From: CAIQQQ01 sp040399685
GTDB taxonomy: Bacteria > Pseudomonadota > Alphaproteobacteria > Acetobacterales > Acetobacteraceae
Assembly: GCA_040399685.1 (NCBI GenBank)
Contig: JBBART010000001.1
Span: forward strand, 186,001-250,000
Direction of reading: 5' to 3'
DNA: 64,000 nt
Below, piece after piece: positions 61,450 through 64,000 of the stretch. The notes below the pieces were generated by a model. It searched no databases. It saw only the letters and a program-made list of their open reading frames with translations, and was not told the origin of the DNA. The position numbers and the translations under genes were made by a program. How positions within the stretch are numbered: the stretch's first letter is position 1; every line of letters begins with the position of its first letter.

Positions 61450-62936
61450 TCCATCGCAGGACAACCCGGATACGTCGTGCGGCGTGGCGGTGGGTCTGGC
61501 GCCTGATGATGTTCGGGGTGGCAGCCGGCGTCATCCTGCTGGTGGGGCGCGCGGTGCAAAGCCAGAGCGGCCCACCGCTGCAACTGTGGCATATTTTCGT
61601 GCCCGAGGAGCCGCATGCCGAGGCGATCGACCGATTGGACTGGGCCGGCTATCTGGCGGCCGAGGCGCGTGTGTTCGCGTCGGTCCGCTCTGAGGTGACG
61701 GACCGGCTGGACGATGCCGACCGCACGCCGGACGATCGTTTTTTTGCCGGCAGCCCGGTCTATCCTGGCCGCTTCAAGCAGGACTGGAACCGCTCCTATG
61801 TGCTGGAGCCCGATGGGATGCCTCTCGGCGCCGTGGTGCTGTTGCACGGGCTGACGGATGCGCCTTACAGCCTGCGGCATATCGCCCGGCTTTATCGCGA
61901 TCTCGGCTATGTGGCCATCGGGTTGCGCACGCCGGCGCATGGCACGGTGCCGGCGGCGCTGACCGACACGTCGTGGGAGGACTGGCTGGCGGCCACACGC
62001 CTGGCGGTTCGAGAGGCGCGGCGTCGGGTGGGGCCAAACGCACCGCTGCATATGGTGGGGTTTTCCGCCGGCGGCGCGTTCGCGCTGAAATATGCGCTCG
62101 ATGCGATCGAGGACCCGACATTGTCCCGGCCGGACCGGCTGGTGCTGATCTCGCCGATGGTGGGCATCAGTTCGTTTGCCCGGTTCGCGGGGCTGGCGGC
62201 GTTGCCAGCGCTGCTGCCGCCCTTTGCGAAGGCGGCCTGGCTCAGCATCGTGCCGGAGTTCAATCCGTTCAAATACAATTCCTTCCCGGTCAATGGCGCG
62301 CGGCAGGCGCATCGGCTGACGGTGGCGGTGCAGCAGCAGTTGGACCGGCTGGCCCAGGCGGGCCGGCTGGGGGATCTGGCGCCGGTGCTTACGTTTCAGT
62401 CGGCGATGGATTCCACCGTCAGCAGCCGGGCGGTGGTGACGACGCTGTATGATCGTCTGCCCGCCAACGGCAGTGAACTGGTGGTGTTCGACCTTAATCG
62501 GAACACCAAGCTGGGGCCCTTGCTGCGCGGTGCTTTCGCTGTCGCCACTGACCGGCTGGAGGCGGACGCGCCGCGCAACTGGCGGTTGACCTTGATCGCC
62601 AACACGCCTGACAGCGCCGAGGTGACGGAGCGGGTGACAGCGGTCGGTGGAGAGGCGTCCGTCGTGCGCCGGCTGGGGCTGGTCTATCCGCGCCAGGTCT
62701 TTTCGCTGTCGCATGTGGCGCTGCCGTTTCCTGCGAGTGATGCGCTGTATGGATCGGAACCGGACGGGGCGGAGGATTTCGGCGTCAATTTCGGTGAACT
62801 GGCGGCGCGTGGGGAGGTGGGCGTGCTGATCATTAGTATGGATTCACTGACGCGCATTTCGTGGAATCCCTTCTTTTCCTATCTCGTTGGAAGAATAAAG
62901 GATGGAATTAGTCCACATAATGGAAGTCGTCCGTAA
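61446..62936 (+). CDS. Alpha/beta hydrolase with N-terminal membrane anchor
   Basis: A 496-residue hydrolase anchored by one N-terminal helix (about 20–40) with the body in the periplasm. The serine aminopeptidase/monoacylglycerol lipase type fold is shown by VVLLHGLTDAPYS, the nucleophile elbow VGFSAGGAF, and a C-terminal SLSHVALPF histidine region. It is long for the family, with an N-terminal extension. Translationally coupled to the AI-2E-type transporter. Natural substrate unknown. Confidence 0.8.
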   Translation: MIHRRTTRIRRAAWRWVWRLMMFGVAAGVILLVGRAVQSQSGPPLQLWHIFVPEEPHAEAIDRLDWAGYLAAEARVFASVRSEVTDRLDDADRTPDDRFFAGSPVYPGRFKQDWNRSYVLEPDGMPLGAVVLLHGLTDAPYSLRHIARLYRDLGYVAIGLRTPAHGTVPAALTDTSWEDWLAATRLAVREARRRVGPNAPLHMVGFSAGGAFALKYALDAIEDPTLSRPDRLVLISPMVGISSFARFAGLAALPALLPPFAKAAWLSIVPEFNPFKYNSFPVNGARQAHRLTVAVQQQLDRLAQAGRLGDLAPVLTFQSAMDSTVSSRAVVTTLYDRLPANGSELVVFDLNRNTKLGPLLRGAFAVATDRLEADAPRNWRLTLIANTPDSAEVTERVTAVGGEASVVRRLGLVYPRQVFSLSHVALPFPASDALYGSEPDGAEDFGVNFGELAARGEVGVLIISMDSLTRISWNPFFSYLVGRIKDGISPHNGSRP

Positions 62937-63021
62937 TTTCACATCGAGGAACGCGAATTTTCATTGTCGTTGTGAAATCGAAAACCGTAGATAAGCGATG
63001 TGGTCATGATGGAGAACGGCA

Positions 63022-63402
63022 ATGCTGTTTGATGGCGGGTTCACGTTCACGAATTTATTAACCGACATGCTTGCTGTGTTTATGTTCATATTGTGGTTCT
63101 GGCTGCTGATCACCGTCACGGGGGATCTGTTCCGCCGCACCGATGTGTCCGGGATGGGCAAGGTCGTGTGGGTTCTGCTGTTGATCCTGCTGCCCTATAT
63201 CGGCGTGTTCGCCTATCTGCTGACGCAGGGGCGCGGCATGGCGGAGCGCAATGAACAGCGCCAGCGCCAGGTGCGTGACGAACTGCGCCACATCGTGGGC
63301 TTCAGTGCGGCCGATGAACTGACGAAACTGACCCGCCTGAAGTCGGATGGCGCGATCTCAGAGCAGGAATACTCCAGGCTGCGCGAGCGGGTTGTGCAAT
63401 AG
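63022..63402 (+). CDS. SHOCT-domain small membrane protein
   Basis: A 126-residue protein with two N-terminal membrane helices in a cardiolipin synthase N-terminal-like domain (FMFILWFWLLITVTGDLFRR; VWVLLLILLPYIGVFAYLL) and a C-terminal SHOCT motif (ELTKLTRLKSDGAISEQEYSRLR). SHOCT domains mediate oligomerisation or binding. It lies 8 bases before the region of the efflux adaptor start, which could form an operon with it. Confidence 0.8.
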   Translation: MLFDGGFTFTNLLTDMLAVFMFILWFWLLITVTGDLFRRTDVSGMGKVVWVLLLILLPYIGVFAYLLTQGRGMAERNEQRQRQVRDELRHIVGFSAADELTKLTRLKSDGAISEQEYSRLRERVVQ

Positions 63403-63452
63403 TCGCCGCCATGTCTGGCAGCTTCGAGGCGAGCGGGAAGCGAGTGCGCAAC

Positions 63453-64000
63453 ATGCGGTCATGGTGGGTGCAGGGACTGGTTGTTCCGGTCGCGCTGGTC
63501 TTGCTGGCGGCGTGCCAGAAGCAAAAGCAGGCCGAGGCGCCGGAGCCTCGGCCGGTGCGGGCGGTGATGGCGGAGCGGCAATCATCGGGCGAGGCGGTGC
63601 AGTTGACGGGGCAGATCCGCGCAGAGGATGAAGCCGCGATGGCGTTTCGCATCGGCGGGCGCATGACGGCGCGGCCGGTGAACGTGGGCGATCATGTGAC
63701 GACGGCGCAGGTTCTGGCCAATCTGGATCCGGCCAATGAGGTGAACGCGCTGCGGTCTGTTCAGGCCAGCCTGTCGGCGGCGCAGGCCGGGCTGACGCAG
63801 GCGCGTGCGGCGTTCCAGCGCCAGCGCACGTTGCTGGCCCAGGGCCACACGCCCCGCGCCCAGTTCGATCTTGCCGAGAAGGCGCTGCGCACCGCTGAGG
63901 CGCAGGTGTCAGACGCCCAGTTCCAGAAGAAGATCGCCGCCGATCGGGTGGCCTATACCATTTTACAGGCGGACGCCGCCGGCACGGTGACGGCGCGTGG
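63453..64000 (+). CDS. RND efflux periplasmic adaptor lipoprotein, partial
   Basis: The N-terminal part of a membrane-fusion (MFP/HlyD-type) adaptor; the frame is open at base 64000. A lipoprotein signal (VVPVALVLLAAC) precedes a beta-strand region (VRAVMAERQSSGEAVQLTGQI), the lipoyl-like segment RIGGRMTARPVNVGDHVTTAQVLA and a helical hairpin (AAQAGLTQARAAFQRQRTLLAQG). The ATG at 63453 places the helix directly after a short basic region; an ATG at 63411 is an alternative. The inner-membrane pump is expected beyond the window. Confidence 0.85.
   Translation, partial: MRSWWVQGLVVPVALVLLAACQKQKQAEAPEPRPVRAVMAERQSSGEAVQLTGQIRAEDEAAMAFRIGGRMTARPVNVGDHVTTAQVLANLDPANEVNALRSVQASLSAAQAGLTQARAAFQRQRTLLAQGHTPRAQFDLAEKALRTAEAQVSDAQFQKKIAADRVAYTILQADAAGTVTAR

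Noticed and set aside
1..64000. CRISPR array, rRNA or mobile element
   Set aside because: No regularly spaced repeats, rRNA stretches, transposase, integrase or terminal repeats were seen on reading through the window.

Overview
The window reads as high-GC chromosomal DNA of a heterotrophic alphaproteobacterium. Dense head-to-tail operons with ATGA stop/start overlaps, many solute transporters, a CBS–Hsp20–Lon stress operon and BdlA-like PAS chemoreceptors all fit. A family such as Acetobacteraceae is plausible, but nothing in the sequence fixes it. No rRNA, tRNA, CRISPR array, transposase, integrase or phage gene was seen. Most of the window is sugar, acid-sugar and amide scavenging.

Region by region. 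1–6.1 kb: a drug-type MFS exporter (cut by the window edge), a DUF3775 protein, a minus-strand operon CBS–hsp20–lon with a heat-shock-like promoter, and a second MFS transporter. 6.2–13.4 kb: a LysR regulator diverging from a plus-strand operon. This operon has a RuBisCO-like protein, a DUF1537 four-carbon acid sugar kinase and an ApnO-type oxidoisomerase, the enzyme set known for D-apionate breakdown. It continues with a two-gene AtuA-like pair and an orphan ABC binding protein. 13.4–22.2 kb: a minus-strand operon (lactonase, aldo/keto reductase, FucU mutarotase) that looks like oxidative L-fucose catabolism. Diverging from it is a GntR regulator leading an esterase, an ABC sugar importer without its own ATPase, a TIM-barrel epimerase and a Gfo/Idh/MocA oxidoreductase. 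Apiose and fucose are both sugars of plant pectin (rhamnogalacturonan II), so 6–22 kb may be a plant cell-wall sugar island; that is inference.

22.3–27.0 kb: a YhaO/YhaN-like nuclease–ATPase pair. 27.1–31.7 kb: a succinate-semialdehyde-type aldehyde dehydrogenase, a tartrate/D-malate-type dehydrogenase with a divergent GntR regulator, and a LysR regulator. 31.8–33.4 kb: a visibly AT-rich insert with a membrane HD-GYP protein whose 5' end looks frameshifted by one base. 33.5–41.9 kb: an amidohydrolase, a complete branched-chain-amino-acid-type ABC importer (livKFGMH), and an operon of asparaginase-like protein, amidase and a small AtzG/GatC-like protein. The asparaginase-like protein lacks one conserved active-site aspartate.

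42.0–48.1 kb: an SDR, a SIS-domain sugar isomerase/deaminase, a BadF-type amino-sugar kinase and a second sugar ABC importer that also lacks an ATPase. 48.1–55.5 kb: a chemotaxis block with a triple-CheW protein, a soluble receptor with four tandem PAS repeats, an orphan TRAP binding protein and a membrane receptor. 55.6–64.0 kb: two divergent patatin-like phospholipases, a GntP permease, two small exported proteins, an AI-2E-family transporter, an alpha/beta hydrolase, a SHOCT-type membrane protein and the start of an RND efflux adaptor. Starts were chosen from Shine-Dalgarno spacing and family N-termini. All functions come from reading motifs by eye, without database searches.
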